Notes: generated by a model from the sequence alone, not told the origin. A stretch of 64,000 nucleotides of DNA from Niastella sp. OAS944 (GCA_024809215.1 JANUBW010000004.1:558001-622000); one strand, 5' to 3'. Positions 1-9,334 are shown, counted from the first letter of the stretch. Translations and numbers: made by a program.

Positions 1-445
1 GCAGTTCCATATGGTAATAAGCCCGCAATGCTTTTGCTTCATATTTATAGCGGGCTTTCAGCGTATCATCCATAACACAGCGATCAACGTTTTCCAGAAA
101 GCGGCAGGCGCGGCGAATGTCTTTAAAATCATCCTGCCAAATGCCTGCACCTACATTCCAGGTAGTGTTATGAATTCCTTTTACATAAGATTCATAATCA
201 CCTCTTGTGCTCTGGCGGGCCACGGCTTCATCACTCAATGCCGATAAGAACATCAACTGCCGGCCCGATGAGCCATCGGGAATACCCGCATAAACAGAAT
301 TAAGCGCATTGGTGGCATCGGCAGAAGTGTTCCACCATTCAGCATCGGTTATACTTGTGGGATGATCGTGTTGAAGAAATTTTTTACAACCGGAAAAGAT
401 GAACGATCCGGCAGCAAACGATATTATTAGTGTAATGTATTTCAT
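1..445 (-). CDS. SusD/RagB-family lipoprotein (N-terminal part, cut by window edge)
   Basis: Reading the minus strand from the ATG at 443-445 gives a continuous frame to the window edge, beginning MKYITLIISFAAGSFIFSGC followed by KK, a signal peptide with a lipobox cysteine at residue 20. After it comes text typical of SusD N-termini (DAEWWNTSADATNALNSVYA, later RAYYHMEL). SusD proteins are surface lipoproteins that lid the SusC barrel and bind the glycan or peptide. It starts 11 bp after the SusC stop, so it is the last known gene of the sigma/FecR/SusC operon. About 148 codons are visible; a complete SusD is about 450-650 aa, so most of the gene lies outside. The family call is firm; the substrate is unknown. 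Confidence 0.9.
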   Translation of the reverse strand, partial: MKYITLIISFAAGSFIFSGCKKFLQHDHPTSITDAEWWNTSADATNALNSVYAGIPDGSSGRQLMFLSALSDEAVARQSTRGDYESYVKGIHNTTWNVGAGIWQDDFKDIRRACRFLENVDRCVMDDTLKARYKYEAKALRAYYHMEL

Positions 446-456
446 GTTGTGGCGAA

Positions 457-3400
457 TTAAAATTGAATGTTACAACCTACCGTGTATGTTTTCATAATAC
501 CATATGTCCATTGGTTACCGCGGCTTTCAGGATCCGTTAATTTATGATCTGTAAACGTGAACGGGTTTTGGGCATTGAAGTACATACGCATGGAACTTAC
601 ACCTGCGCGTTTTAGTAATGCCGAATTGAAATTATACCCAAGCTGAATATATTTCATCCGCAGGTAAGCGCCATTTTGAAACCAAAAGTCTGACGATAAC
701 TTATTATTTGCCGGTGTTGTTGACAGGCGGGGAAACCGGGCGTCTGTACGATCGGGCGTCCAGTAATGCGCCGCATAATATTTTGTAGGCACTCCACCAT
801 CTTTACTAAGGTCTAACGGCAATGCAAACATATCTAGCAGTACTGCATCACTTTTGCCAGTACCCTGTAACAAGAACTCAAGGTCGAGCTTTTTATATGA
901 TACCCTGAAATTGGAAAAGTAATTTAATTGCGGTACGGGATTACCTATCAATCCCTGATCGGCGTCATCGATGCGGCCGTTCCCGCTCATGTCTACATAC
1001 TTTATATCACCGGGCGCGGCACCGGTTAAAGTTGGCACCAATGCCTTACCGGTGTTATCAAAATCACTTTGTTGCAACAGGCCGTCGGTCGTATAACCAT
1101 ATATACTGCCAATACTGCTACCCACCTGGTTTATGATAGTGCCCGCTTTATTGATATACGGACCAGCCTGCAGGTTTAATATTGTATTGGTATTGTATGA
1201 AAAGCCGGGACGAACAGAGATGCTGAGGTCTTTTGCTATTTTTGCATTGTAATTCACCGACAGTTCCCAACCTTTGTTCTTTACCCGGCCTGCATTTACC
1301 GGTACGGTGTCTTCAAAACCGCCAACAAGCGGCAGGGCCGGATTGAGAATAATATCGTTGGTTATTTTATCGTAATAATCAATAGTAATGTCAAGCTTGC
1401 CATTAAACAAACCAATATCAGCACCTGCATCGAACATATGAACGGTTTCCCAGGTGATGTTGGGGTTACCATAGGTAGTCTCCAGGCCATTTGACGTATT
1501 TACCAGCGTTTGGTATTTATATAAGCCTATATTTTCATTACCCAGGTATCCGTAAGAACCTCTAAGTTTCAGATTGTTGATGAAAGAAACATCTTTCAGG
1601 AAATTCTCATTGTGTACATTCCAGCCAACGGCAACCGAAGGAAAGAAACCGAACTTATTATTATCGCTAAACCTTGAAGATCCATCGGTACGTACGGTCC
1701 CTTCTATCAGGTATTTGTTTGCATAAGAATAATTCAATTTTGCGTAGCCCGAGATCAGCGACGACACATCCCAGTCGCCTGAATTGGTTTCTTCCTGTGA
1801 ATAGCCGGCCATAGCAAATATTGAATGATCACCCATATCGAGTGTATAATCGGCAGTGGCGCCCAGATAATAATAAGTAGTTCTTTTAGACGATACCGTT
1901 CTTTGCATGGCCCAGGTTTGCAGTAACTGGCCGGTGTAATAATCAAAGAAGTTATAGGTATTACGGGTATCGCGGTTAATATCACTGTTCAACCTGAAGC
2001 TAAACTGGCCGCGCAGGTTCAGTCCTGGCATTACCCGCCATTTGGGTTGCAGATTGATACTTGTTTGGCCACTCTCATATTTTTTTTGTCCGCCTTTTTC
2101 GGCGTACGCAACGGGATTAACAATATCTACATAACGCCCATAAATGAGGGGTTTGCCATCTACCATGGGATATTTGGGCAATACGGTTGGCGGCACACGG
2201 TAAATATCTTCCAGCAACCGGTTACCAAACCCATCGGCAGATGATGTTCGGTTGGGGGTAAGGGTATTTCGTTTAATGGCCAGCATATCGAGGTTAATAA
2301 CGAAATTCTTGCTAAGTGTAATGGAAGTATTGGCCCTGATATTAAACCGGCCCATATTGTTTATTGGCAACATGCCCTTCTGATAAATGTAATTACCGGT
2401 CAATGCAAAACGGGCGATATTATTACCGCCACTTACCGAAAGCGAATGGCTGGTAATAGGCGCCCGTTGATCTATTACTTCATCGATCCAATTGGTATTG
2501 GGATATTTTACCGGGTCAATACCTGCTATAGTGTTTGTAATAGTACTATCGGCATAGGTAGGTTGTTTACCGGCGTTCACCTGCGCCTCGTTATACATAC
2601 GCATATACTCCGGCGCCTCTACAGCTTTGGGTAAATTGGTTGGCGATTGCACGCCAACATAGCCATCATATGTAACAGATATTTTACCCGGTGTTCCTCT
2701 TTTTGTAGTAACTACAATTACGCCATTAGCGGCTCTGGCGCCATAAATAGATGCAGCAGCAGCATCTTTTAACACCGTAACACTTTGTACGGTTACGGGA
2801 TCAATATGGTTCATATCCATGGGAATACCATCTACCAGAACAAGCGGATCGGAAACGCCCAGTGTGCTGATGCCCCTGATCTTTATGGCAGCAGCATCAC
2901 CGCCCGGCAATCCCGAGCTTTGGGTAACCTGTAAACCGGTTACACCACCCTGTAAACTTTGCGATAAGGTTGTAATTGGTTTTCCGGCAATATTCGAAGA
3001 AACATCGAGCTGTGCTACTGAACTGGCAATGTGTTTCTTTTTCTGCTCAGAAAGCCCCACTACTACTACCTGTTCAAGGGCGCCTACATCTTCCTTCATA
3101 GAAATGGTAAGGGCATTTTCACCTTTCGAAACAGTAAATTCAACGGCTTTAAAATTCACCCTTGTAAATACAAGCACATCGTACCGGTTCACCTTAATAT
3201 TAAAATAACCATCTGCATCGGTGGTGGTGCTTACAGCAGAACCTTTAATGGTAACCGTAACACCCGGCATGGCAACAGGCGGCTCATGGGTATCGTATAC
3301 CCGCCCCCGGATAGACAGTGTTGAATCGCGCCGGTTACCTGTATGAACTACTTCTTCTTTTGGCGTAATAACTATCTGCCGGCCATTGATGGACCAGGTT

Positions 3401-3720
3401 AAACCGGTTTCGCTCAACGCCTGTTTAAGTACATCGGCCACAGGTGTGTTCTTTACATTAAACCGTATTACCTTTTTTATTTCCTTTTTCAACAGCTTGT
3501 CGCGGTAAAAAATAAGATAATCGGTTTGTTTTTGAATTTCTTCAAACAGTTCGGGTAAGGTAGCATTGCGCAGATCGAGATTTACCCGGGTATTCTGCGA
3601 CCACGATTTGGCCGATACGCTCAGCATACAAATGAACAATAGAAATGCGGTAAGCTTGATCTTTAAAAATAGCAGGCCCTTACGTCCCGGCGGGGGACAT
3701 ATACAGCAAGTCAAATTCAT
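457..3720 (-). CDS. SusC/RagA TonB-linked outer membrane protein with STN domain
   Basis: This 1087-aa TonB-dependent transporter has, in order: a signal sequence (about residues 15-40), an STN (secretin/TonB short N-terminal) domain at about 44-115, a carboxypeptidase-regulatory-like beta-sandwich at about 135-210, a plug domain at about 225-340 (containing LVLVDGIP and AASIYGARAANGVI, typical of SusC), and a long barrel ending in an aromatic Phe. An STN domain marks SusC proteins that signal to an inner-membrane FecR anti-sigma factor, and FecR and ECF sigma genes lie directly upstream on the same strand (33-bp gap to FecR). With the SusD gene 11 bp downstream it forms one uptake operon. 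The ATG at 3718-3720 is the only reasonable start. The ligand cannot be told from sequence and no glycoside hydrolase is visible on this side of the operon. Confidence 0.95.
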   Translation of the reverse strand: MNLTCCICPPPGRKGLLFLKIKLTAFLLFICMLSVSAKSWSQNTRVNLDLRNATLPELFEEIQKQTDYLIFYRDKLLKKEIKKVIRFNVKNTPVADVLKQALSETGLTWSINGRQIVITPKEEVVHTGNRRDSTLSIRGRVYDTHEPPVAMPGVTVTIKGSAVSTTTDADGYFNIKVNRYDVLVFTRVNFKAVEFTVSKGENALTISMKEDVGALEQVVVVGLSEQKKKHIASSVAQLDVSSNIAGKPITTLSQSLQGGVTGLQVTQSSGLPGGDAAAIKIRGISTLGVSDPLVLVDGIPMDMNHIDPVTVQSVTVLKDAAAASIYGARAANGVIVVTTKRGTPGKISVTYDGYVGVQSPTNLPKAVEAPEYMRMYNEAQVNAGKQPTYADSTITNTIAGIDPVKYPNTNWIDEVIDQRAPITSHSLSVSGGNNIARFALTGNYIYQKGMLPINNMGRFNIRANTSITLSKNFVINLDMLAIKRNTLTPNRTSSADGFGNRLLEDIYRVPPTVLPKYPMVDGKPLIYGRYVDIVNPVAYAEKGGQKKYESGQTSINLQPKWRVMPGLNLRGQFSFRLNSDINRDTRNTYNFFDYYTGQLLQTWAMQRTVSSKRTTYYYLGATADYTLDMGDHSIFAMAGYSQEETNSGDWDVSSLISGYAKLNYSYANKYLIEGTVRTDGSSRFSDNNKFGFFPSVAVGWNVHNENFLKDVSFINNLKLRGSYGYLGNENIGLYKYQTLVNTSNGLETTYGNPNITWETVHMFDAGADIGLFNGKLDITIDYYDKITNDIILNPALPLVGGFEDTVPVNAGRVKNKGWELSVNYNAKIAKDLSISVRPGFSYNTNTILNLQAGPYINKAGTIINQVGSSIGSIYGYTTDGLLQQSDFDNTGKALVPTLTGAAPGDIKYVDMSGNGRIDDADQGLIGNPVPQLNYFSNFRVSYKKLDLEFLLQGTGKSDAVLLDMFALPLDLSKDGGVPTKYYAAHYWTPDRTDARFPRLSTTPANNKLSSDFWFQNGAYLRMKYIQLGYNFNSALLKRAGVSSMRMYFNAQNPFTFTDHKLTDPESRGNQWTYGIMKTYTVGCNIQF

Positions 3721-3753
3721 ACAATAGCGGTTAGTTAATGAATAATTATTTCT

Positions 3754-4950
3754 TTATTTTTTTAAAATCAGTTTTCGGTCTATTGGTGAATAAATATAGG
3801 GGGTACCGAGGCAGATAAGGTTCATAACATCGTCGATACTATTTTGAAGATCGAGCCTGCCGGAAAAGGTTTCATCGCTATGGGCCAGGTTTTTGGTATC
3901 AATATAGGCGTCGTAATATCTTGAAATACGTTTTACGATCTTTTCAAGGGGCGCTTGTCTGAATATCAGATAGCCGTCTTTCCACGAAACAAATTCATCT
4001 GTTTTAACAGCAGAAACGGCAATATTATCTGTACCAGCGCTAAAGCTGGCCATGTTGCCGGGTGTTAGTTGTTTTGTAAGCACACCCGTATTTCCGTTAG
4101 CGGTTAAAGCCACACTTCCCTTTACCAATACCACATTACTATGCTCATCATCGTCATATGCGCTTACATTAAATCCTGTACCCAATACATTTACCGTAAT
4201 ATTTTTTGTACTTACCAAAAACGAGCGGGCAGCATCGTGTGTAACTTCAAAGTAGGCTTCACCGGTAAGTTCAACCTTTCTTTCATTGCCGGAAAATGCG
4301 GTTGGATATTTTAATGAAGAAGCCGTATTAAGCCATACCATGGTACCATCTGCCAGCATTACCCGCACCATTCTGACGCCGCGCGGCACTGTAAGGGTGT
4401 GATAAGTAATTTCAGTGTTATTAGCTAAGCTAGAATCATATGCTATTTGACCATCGCCCAGTTTTATAATATTTGAGCTGTCATTTATGATGGCGTCATT
4501 ACCGGTTTTACCCAGTTCAATTCGTTCGCCACTGGCCAGGGTTATATATGCACCTGTTGAATTTGTTGTGCTTGTTTGTGCAGATGGCTCGGTTTGCCTT
4601 GCCACATTTTTTTCTGCGCCTCTTTTATAAAGAAAAAACCAGCCTGCCCCCATTAATAATAGGACGGCAGCTGCCTCCGCTATTCTGAAATATATTCGTT
4701 TATAGATCCTGTTAACAGGCGGCTGAATAGACAGCAATAGATTTGCCCGCAACCGGTTGCTGGTTTCTGCGGGCGCTTCGACGCTCGCTTCCATTGCTTT
4801 ATTAAATTCAGCTTGTAGTGATTGAAGCATAACCCGGTTTGAGGCATCTTGCTGAAGCCATTGCATCAACTCTTCCACTTGTTGTGGGGTGCAGGTATTA
4901 TTGAGATATGCAGTTAAAAGCTGGTTGTAATGATCATTCATTTCGGGCAT
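3754..4950 (-). CDS. FecR-family anti-sigma factor
   Basis: This 398-aa protein has a cytoplasmic N-terminal region (about 1-85, binding the sigma factor), one transmembrane helix at about 88-107, a FecR domain at about 180-280 (pattern VPRGVRMVRVMLADGTMVWL, then GEAYFEV) and a C-terminal DUF4974-type domain ending near residue 395. Proteins of this type span the inner membrane, receive the signal from the STN domain of the partner SusC, and release or activate the ECF sigma factor. It lies between the sigma gene (57-bp gap) and SusC (33-bp gap). The start at 4950 is an ATG; a second in-frame ATG lies three codons on. Confidence 0.95.
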   Translation of the reverse strand: MPEMNDHYNQLLTAYLNNTCTPQQVEELMQWLQQDASNRVMLQSLQAEFNKAMEASVEAPAETSNRLRANLLLSIQPPVNRIYKRIYFRIAEAAAVLLLMGAGWFFLYKRGAEKNVARQTEPSAQTSTTNSTGAYITLASGERIELGKTGNDAIINDSSNIIKLGDGQIAYDSSLANNTEITYHTLTVPRGVRMVRVMLADGTMVWLNTASSLKYPTAFSGNERKVELTGEAYFEVTHDAARSFLVSTKNITVNVLGTGFNVSAYDDDEHSNVVLVKGSVALTANGNTGVLTKQLTPGNMASFSAGTDNIAVSAVKTDEFVSWKDGYLIFRQAPLEKIVKRISRYYDAYIDTKNLAHSDETFSGRLDLQNSIDDVMNLICLGTPYIYSPIDRKLILKK

Positions 4951-5007
4951 AAGCAGTTGTTAGCTTATATATAATATCCCAAAATGACCATGGAGGGTGG
5001 GTGGTCT

Positions 5008-5619
5008 TTAAAAAAATATTTCTGAAGCAAAAGTTATCATAAACAAATAGCTGGTTGAAGCATCGCCATACTGTTCAAAATGTTCCTTTATGAGTTTCAT
5101 GGCCAATACCATATGTTCTTTTACGGTGTTGCGGGAGATCCCCAATTCATTGGCAACCTGGTCATAGGTCTTTCCTTCTTCACGGCATAACCTGAACACT
5201 TTTTGACGTTGGGGCGATAAATTATTGATGGCAGTTTGCAAAATAGATTCATATTGCTGCCATAACAATTTCAGATCAGCGTCCGCAACCGATTGCGTAA
5301 GTTGCTGCATAACTTCAACCCGCAAATTTTCGTCAACGGCCATCTTTTTTAATAACTTAAAAACACTATTGCGACAAATACGATAGAGATAAGCTTTGAA
5401 AGAAAGTTCGGGGTTGATGCGGTCCTTAATTTCCCATATTTTAAGGAATACATCCTGCAAAACATCCTCAGCAATGGCAGGTGATTTTACAAAACGAAGT
5501 ATATAATGATAAAGTGCTGAATGGTAATGGTTATACAAGGCCAGGAATGCATCGCTATCGCCTTGTTGTAACTTAACTAATACCGTTTGCTCGTGATATG
5601 TTTCTGTTGATGTGGTCAC
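5008..5619 (-). CDS. ECF-type RNA polymerase sigma factor
   Basis: This 203-aa protein has region 2 at about residues 15-90 (DSDAFLALYNHYHSALYHYI, then AEDVLQDVFLKIWE) and region 4 at about 130-185 (LSPQRQKVFRLCREEG, helix-turn-helix YDQVANELGISRNTVKEHM). This is the Bacteroidota ECF group usually paired with FecR and STN-SusC, which here follow immediately. The start is a GTG at 5617-5619; no in-frame ATG lies nearby, and the conserved region 2 begins about 12 residues in, so GTG is accepted. It probably drives its own operon when the SusC partner binds ligand. The C-terminal LFMITFASEIFF is a hydrophobic extension beyond region 4. Confidence 0.95.
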   Translation of the reverse strand: MTTSTETYHEQTVLVKLQQGDSDAFLALYNHYHSALYHYILRFVKSPAIAEDVLQDVFLKIWEIKDRINPELSFKAYLYRICRNSVFKLLKKMAVDENLRVEVMQQLTQSVADADLKLLWQQYESILQTAINNLSPQRQKVFRLCREEGKTYDQVANELGISRNTVKEHMVLAMKLIKEHFEQYGDASTSYLFMITFASEIFF

Positions 5620-5714
5620 TTGAATAAAAATCCTAAAATAAAGGAACAGGAATATCTAATTCGTAAGCTACGAAAAAGGTAACAATTTATTAAAGAAACT
5701 GCAAGCGGTCGTTA

Positions 5715-6268
5715 TTAAAGACATTCATTCCTGACCTTTATGTGTTTATTTTTCAGTTGCGTCTTTAAGGAAAGCCAGGTTTTTGTTTTAAGCGTATCGG
5801 CAGGATATAACTTATCGTTGTATTCATTGGTAATTACCCGTAAACAAATGGGCATTTTATACCGGGTCTCAAAAACAACTTCTCTAATGTCTGTAAGCCG
5901 GTATGCATCTTTTTTCCAAAAGAAATTACGATTCTTCACTACCAGAAAGCTATCTGACAATTTAAGATAATGCATTTGCCAGGAAAAGTTATAAATGATA
6001 AAGGCTAACACCGAAGAAAGAAAACTGATTTATTAAAGGAGATTTGCCGGTCATTGATCTTTATTACCGGAACATTCTTAAAATACCTGTAGGTTAAGTA
6101 TATAACGATACCTGTTATAATAACCCCAAATACAATTCCGGAGTTGCCCGATCGCCCCGTTTTTTTAGCAAAGATCATTAATGCGCTTATGGTCAAAAAG
6201 AAAAGGGGTAGAAAGATAATGGTGCAATAGAACCTTATTTTGTGCCTGCGGGAAATAATGGGGAGCAT
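5715..6268 (-). pseudogene. Broken two-part membrane/PH-like protein
   Basis: Two minus-strand frames abut here. The first (6005-6268, ATG) encodes 87 aa with two hydrophobic segments and ends KINDRQISFNKSVFFLRC. The second (5715-6011, first possible start GTG) encodes a hydrophobic stretch and then a PH-like beta-rich segment (MHYLKLSDSFLVVKNRNFFW, LTDIREVVFE). The frames overlap by 7 bp in different phases. From memory, Bacteroidota have a single-chain family with an N-terminal two-helix part, a middle region and a C-terminal part like the second frame; here the middle seems to be missing and the phase is broken, so I read it as an internally deleted, frameshifted remnant. Two overlapping small genes would be the alternative. 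Confidence 0.5.
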
Positions 6269-6342
6269 GGAAGAATACCTGTTTTAAGCAAATTTATACC
6301 AGAAATGTAACATCACAACAAAACACTATATTGCACATTGCG

Positions 6343-7146
6343 ATGAATACCCACATTTCATTTCCCGAAAACATAACCGATTTTCTTACCTGGGTAAAAA
6401 CAACTACTGAACTGGCCTGGAGTAACGCCCCCATTGACAGTTACTTTCATGGCGCCAAATGGTTACCACTTAACGATGGGGAGATCGATGATCTTGAAAA
6501 GAAATACAGAATACAATTTGGCGAAGAGCATAGAGCATTTTTAAAAGTGTTGCATACTATAAATAGAAAAAATCCCACTTATGATGGATGGAAAGATCAA
6601 GAAGACGATAACGAAGTGAAGCAAATGGGCCACCCTTCCTATTTTTACAACTGGTTTGAGGATACCCAATGGATCGAAAGCAGGCTTAGCTGGCCATACG
6701 ACACCATCTTACAGGATATCTTTGGCTTAAACAAAAGATGGTTAAAAATATGGGGGCCATGTCCTGATTCAACTGAAGAAAAAATTCGCGTATTTACAGA
6801 ATGGTATAACAAAGCCCCCAGGTTAATTCCGCTTTTTGCACATAGATTTCTTATGGGCAATGGTCACTCCGGACTTAAACCGGTGCTATCTGTTTGGGGT
6901 TCAGATATCGTAATTATCGCCTGGAGCTTGCGCCATTTTCTAATGCGAAACTTCGCCAGGGAATTAGATCTTGAAGTATTAGTATGGGACGAAGAGGATG
7001 GTTGTTTTGGTGGTTTTATGAAAGAAGGTATTCCCGAACTGGATGCGCTTGAAACCATCCGGACAGCTGATGCAGTTATCCCTTACTGGAAAGAAGTGAT
7101 CACAAGTATTTCGCCCATTTGGCCGGGATTCAGGGTCAAAGAATAA
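6343..7146 (+). CDS. SMI1/KNR4-like protein
   Basis: About 267 aa. The segment LNDGEIDDLEKKYRIQFGEE followed by HRAFLKVLHTIN is typical of the start of SMI1/KNR4 (SUKH) domains, in which an acidic helix precedes the domain core. SUKH proteins in bacteria are often immunity proteins against toxins but also occur as solitary genes. The frame opens with a TTG at 6331, but the ATG at 6343 (MNTHISFPEN) is preferred. It is followed 9 bp after its stop by the DUF4348 lipoprotein gene on the same strand. No toxin gene lies beside it, so an immunity role is only a possibility. Confidence 0.7.
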   Translation: MNTHISFPENITDFLTWVKTTTELAWSNAPIDSYFHGAKWLPLNDGEIDDLEKKYRIQFGEEHRAFLKVLHTINRKNPTYDGWKDQEDDNEVKQMGHPSYFYNWFEDTQWIESRLSWPYDTILQDIFGLNKRWLKIWGPCPDSTEEKIRVFTEWYNKAPRLIPLFAHRFLMGNGHSGLKPVLSVWGSDIVIIAWSLRHFLMRNFARELDLEVLVWDEEDGCFGGFMKEGIPELDALETIRTADAVIPYWKEVITSISPIWPGFRVKE

Positions 7147-7155
7147 AGAACCATT

Positions 7156-7581
7156 ATGAAAACACCAACCATACTATTAGCAGCTTTTCTTATCACCGGT
7201 TGTTCTGAAGAAAGCAAAAAACCGGAGCAACCTACAGCCCAAACAAACCATGCCCAGGCTGAATCTTTTGATAGCTTTTTTGAGAAATTCTCATCAGACT
7301 CCGTGTTTCAAAAGTCACGCATTAAATTCCCGCTCACTTCGCAGGTGTACGATATTGATTCAGAAAAAGAAGTCACATCAACTACAGACGCCTCCGAATG
7401 GGCATTTTTCAATATTAAACAACTGAAGCAGGATAAAAAATACATTTTTAAAACAAGCAGCGAAAAAGAACAATACATAATTAATGTAAAGATGGAAGAC
7501 ACCGGCATTTACGTTGACTATATATTCGATCGGCAAAGCGGTAAATGGACATTGGTAAAGATAGTAGACCAAAGCACCTAA
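7156..7581 (+). CDS. DUF4348-type lipoprotein
   Basis: This 141-aa protein has a short signal peptide with lipobox LITGC (Cys16), a low-complexity linker, and a domain of about 105 residues beginning SFDSFFEKFSSDSVFQKSRI then KFPL. That Phe-rich opening followed by FQ.SRI.FPL matches, from memory, DUF4348, a small beta-rich Bacteroidota envelope family of unknown function. It starts 9 bp after the SMI1/KNR4-like gene and probably shares its transcript. It overlaps by 4 bp at the 3' end with the convergent YdeI gene, leaving no room for a terminator. Confidence 0.8.
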   Translation: MKTPTILLAAFLITGCSEESKKPEQPTAQTNHAQAESFDSFFEKFSSDSVFQKSRIKFPLTSQVYDIDSEKEVTSTTDASEWAFFNIKQLKQDKKYIFKTSSEKEQYIINVKMEDTGIYVDYIFDRQSGKWTLVKIVDQST

Positions 7582-8132
7582 CCCACAGCCACCATTATTT
7601 CATCAAGACGTTTCATCCGCGTTTCAGGACGTTTAGCATGCATAAGACGAAACAACATTGCCTTTCTAACAGACTTGCTTAAGCTCATAAAACGGGCTTT
7701 TGAGCCGGGTACAGATTTGAATTTAGCATCAAGGTCGGCAGGGATCTTCTGGGCTTCCACATCATTTAAGGCTGTCCAGGAACCATTCTTTTTTGCAATT
7801 TGAATGCTTTTCAAACCGGCTTCAGTCATGAGCCCCTGTTCTATCAACAGTTTTACTTTGTCCTTATTTATTTTTGACCAATTGCTTTTGGGTTTTCTTT
7901 TGCAGTAATACTGTATAAATTTTTCATCGTCCAAGGGTCGCCTTGTGCTGTCGATCCAACCAAAACAAAGCGCTTCTTCCACAGCCTGCACCCAACTAAG
8001 CGTTGGCACGCCGGTATCCTTTTTATACATGATGAGCCAAATGCATTGCTTTTTAACATGGTTCTTTTGTAACCATTGCCGCCAGTGCCGGCGGCTTGAT
8101 GCATAAAATGTTTCTATTTCCTTCTTTTCCAT
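7578..8132 (-). CDS. YdeI/OmpD-associated-family protein
   Basis: This 184-aa protein has the conserved core of the YdeI family: W..WL..NH near residue 20, LSWVQAVEEALCFGWIDS at about 45-62, then a Lys/Arg-rich C-terminal half (SLSKSVRKAMLFRLMHAKRP, ETR.KRL.EI). Members are small soluble proteins with an unclear role; the Bacillus YdeI is linked to envelope-stress tolerance, and in Bacteroidota they are common solitary genes. The length is normal and the ATG at 8130-8132 is the only good start. It converges on the DUF4348 gene with 4 bp overlap. Confidence 0.9.
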   Translation of the reverse strand: MEKKEIETFYASSRRHWRQWLQKNHVKKQCIWLIMYKKDTGVPTLSWVQAVEEALCFGWIDSTRRPLDDEKFIQYYCKRKPKSNWSKINKDKVKLLIEQGLMTEAGLKSIQIAKKNGSWTALNDVEAQKIPADLDAKFKSVPGSKARFMSLSKSVRKAMLFRLMHAKRPETRMKRLDEIMVAVG

Positions 8133-8158
8133 ATAACAAAAATAAGCAGCAGCAGTGA

Positions 8159-8263
8159 CAGCCCTATGTCAGGAGGAATGATTACGAAAAGAGATTTAGT
8201 AAAGCAAATGAGCGGTATTTTATTAATTCAGATGAAGCGTTGAACTGGATCAGGTCGGTATAA
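8159..8263 (+). pseudogene. Possible 3' remnant of a lost gene
   Basis: A 34-codon open frame without a start codon runs from just after a TGA at 8156 to a TAA at 8261-8263. It reads like real protein (NDYEKRFSKANERYFINSDE, then ALNWIRSV) rather than random translation of AT-rich DNA. It could be the tail of a gene whose body has been lost. Evidence is only the look of the translation, so confidence is low. Confidence 0.25.
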
Positions 8264-8546
8264 ACTGAAAAATGAGGAACTAATGCAGATGTAGTAAAAT
8301 TAGCAATGGGATTCAACTTTATAGCTTACTTTTTTCGGTTATAAGTTAAAACCTGCACTTATAGTTACCTTTTAAACTTTATAAGTTTCATTGGCAGCAA
8401 CTTAGTGTTCTTTTTATGTTTAGAGCTTTCTGTTGACCTACATAAATATAATTTTTCCAAATTGAGTTTATTTTTTTGAATAACAGATCTCAAAATGCCG
8501 TTTCGAAGCTTAGTTTTTCGATTTTTAGTTTAGGTTTTCAAAAAAT

Positions 8547-8760
8547 AAACTAACTATTGGTCATTTCAAACAAACTAGTCACCGTTTTAAACTAACTATT
8601 CTCATTTTAAACTAACTATTCTCATTTCAAACTAACTTTCTCTTATTTCAAACTAACTTACTCTCATTTCAAACTAACTGGCTCTCATTTCATGCTAAAT
8701 TGATAGTCATTTCAAACTAAATATTCTCATTTCAAACTAACTGGCAGTCATTCTAAACTA
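8547..8760. repeat. Degenerate tandem repeat, about 10 copies of 20-22 bp
   Basis: About ten head-to-tail units with consensus AAACTAACTnnyCTCATTTC. Unit length varies between 20 and 22 bp because the centre after AAACTAACT varies (for example att, tt, tac, ggc), while the flanks AAACTAAC and TCATTTC are well kept. One unit is more diverged (atgctaaattgatagtcatttc). There is no open frame through the array and no similarity to a CRISPR (no long unique spacers). It ends 4 bp before a GC-rich hairpin. It lies in the non-coding gap between the YdeI gene and the small ORF at 8993. Confidence 0.85.
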
Positions 8761-8764
8761 AGAA

Positions 8765-8785
8765 CCCCGATGCGTAACATCGGGG
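8765..8785. terminator. GC-rich hairpin after the tandem repeat
   Basis: CCCCGATG, a 5-nt loop cgtaa, and CATCGGGG form a perfect 8-bp stem. Neither side carries a strong U-run, so it may be a weak terminator or a structural end of the repeat array rather than a classic intrinsic terminator. The rest of 8264-8992 (outside the repeat) is AT-rich and shows no convincing gene. Confidence 0.4.
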
Positions 8786-8992
8786 CCTTAGATAAAACAC
8801 AATCAATGTATAATTAAAACAGTTGAAAGAAATAATTGACTAAAAACGCCTGTTTTTTTCTACAATTACCGGTCCGGGGCGATCTTTTCCCCTCATTTTT
8901 AACGGATTGGCAAATAGATTCCACGTATTGCTGAACGCCACGATACACTGGCCTGGCATAATTAATGTGTTTTTTTTATAAAATTCAATTCT

Positions 8993-9331
8993 ATGTCTGG
9001 ACGTGGAGATAACAACAAACAAGGAACATCGGGACGAGGCGCCAGTCACCAGGCCCGTGAAGCGTTCCCCAACAACGATAAACCTCAACACAAACCCGCT
9101 AATAGAAAAACGTATGCGCTATTGGTTGATGATGCTCCATACGAAGTTATAGTGGAACCTTTTACCTTCAATGGCGAGCAACGTTTTTACGTTAGTGTAA
9201 ATGGCAGTGAAGAACATGTATTCACCTGGGATTCGGAGATCAAAAGATTGACGGCCATAGACCAGGACGCTTCTACCCTGCCAGATGCGCTGGAACAGGA
9301 GCTCAGTAACAGGTTACAGGCAGACCTGTAA
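8993..9331 (+). CDS. Small hypothetical protein, basic disordered N-terminus
   Basis: This 112-aa protein has a charged, low-complexity, Gly/Arg/Asn-rich N-terminal third (MSGRGDNNKQGTSGRG) and a folded-looking C-terminal two thirds with regular beta-type spacing (TYALLVDDAPYEVIVEPFTF, FYVSVNGSEEHVFTWDSEI). I do not recognise a named family; similar small proteins occur in Chitinophagaceae. It is alone on its strand after the 860-bp gap and converges on the FtsX permease gene, whose stop is 4 bp away. The ATG at 8993 follows an AT-rich leader. Confidence 0.65.
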   Translation: MSGRGDNNKQGTSGRGASHQAREAFPNNDKPQHKPANRKTYALLVDDAPYEVIVEPFTFNGEQRFYVSVNGSEEHVFTWDSEIKRLTAIDQDASTLPDALEQELSNRLQADL

Positions 9332-9334
9332 CCC

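Noticed and set aside
2819-3208. Plus-strand frame of 129 codons inside SusC
   Set aside because: It is the shadow of a highly conserved SusC coding region on the other strand.
8547-8760. Possible CRISPR array
   Set aside because: Units are only 20-22 bp with 2-4 variable bases in the middle; there are no separate spacers of about 30 bp and no cas genes nearby.
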